A stretch of 64,000 nt of DNA, from the NCBI RefSeq assembly GCF_032854445.1, contig NC_088302.1, forward strand, positions 24,999,788 to 25,063,787, written 5' to 3'. The notes beneath the pieces are model-generated. The model worked only from the letters and a program-made list of their open reading frames with translations. It was not told the origin of the DNA and made no database searches. This stretch comes from Liolophura sinensis. Lineage: Eukaryota > Mollusca > Polyplacophora > Chitonida > Chitonidae. The translations under genes were made by a program, and so were the position numbers. This document shows, one piece after another, positions 63,991 to 64,000 of the stretch (position 1 is its first letter; each line of letters starts with the position of its first letter).

Positions 63991-64000
63991 CCTTACACTA

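Overview
The window is eukaryotic, intron-rich animal DNA, most likely from a lophotrochozoan and probably a mollusc. Nothing looks bacterial: coding sequence is split into short exons with GT/AG borders, there are many copies of tRNA-derived SINEs ending in AAATAAATA tails, and much of the rest is minisatellite. The mollusc call is an inference from the SINE style and the abundance of ACATGTA-type motifs, not a database match.

Two protein-coding genes can be reconstructed exon by exon. From 1720 to 22110 on the + strand lies the 3' part (19 exons, 1,088 residues plus stop, every splice phase consistent) of a receptor tyrosine kinase of the VEGFR/PDGFR group. It shows the end of Ig domain 3, Ig domains 4 to 7, one transmembrane helix, a split kinase domain and a 228-residue tyrosine-rich tail. 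Its 5' exons (signal peptide and ligand-binding Ig domains) lie before the window. From 46707 down to 35827 on the - strand lies a complete six-exon CHIC family gene (166 residues, cysteine-rich hydrophobic domain; CHIC1/CHIC2 of vertebrates). The two genes converge. A VEGFR/PDGFR-type kinase beside CHIC matches the neighbourhood of the vertebrate ParaHox genes (CHIC2, GSX2, PDGFRA, KIT and KDR at human 4q12), so this looks like a conserved ParaHox-flanking block.

Layout: 1-1719 intron with a 52-bp minisatellite and SINEs; 1720-22110 receptor gene; 22111-35826 gene 3' sides and intergenic DNA with 53-bp, 39-bp, 31-bp, 135-bp and 30/120-bp arrays; 35827-46707 CHIC gene, whose introns carry 77-bp, 25/272-bp and 26-28-bp arrays; 46708-52450 a promoter-like zone with a cluster of CRE sites, an orphan candidate exon and a very young SINE; 52447-53723 a remnant of a pogo/jerky-type DNA transposon; 54150-55790 a 27-bp satellite; 58989-59188 a run of 200 N; 59189-63990 arrays of 157, about 87 and 114 bp.

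The most unusual structures are at splice sites of the receptor gene. A 25-bp minisatellite appears to have grown out of an authentic 5' splice site, and a 68-bp tandem duplication copies the 3' splice site and start of the exon after the ATP-binding lobe. Both could plausibly yield truncated (soluble or kinase-dead) receptor forms. All functional statements rest on reading the sequence and on family knowledge; no searches were run.
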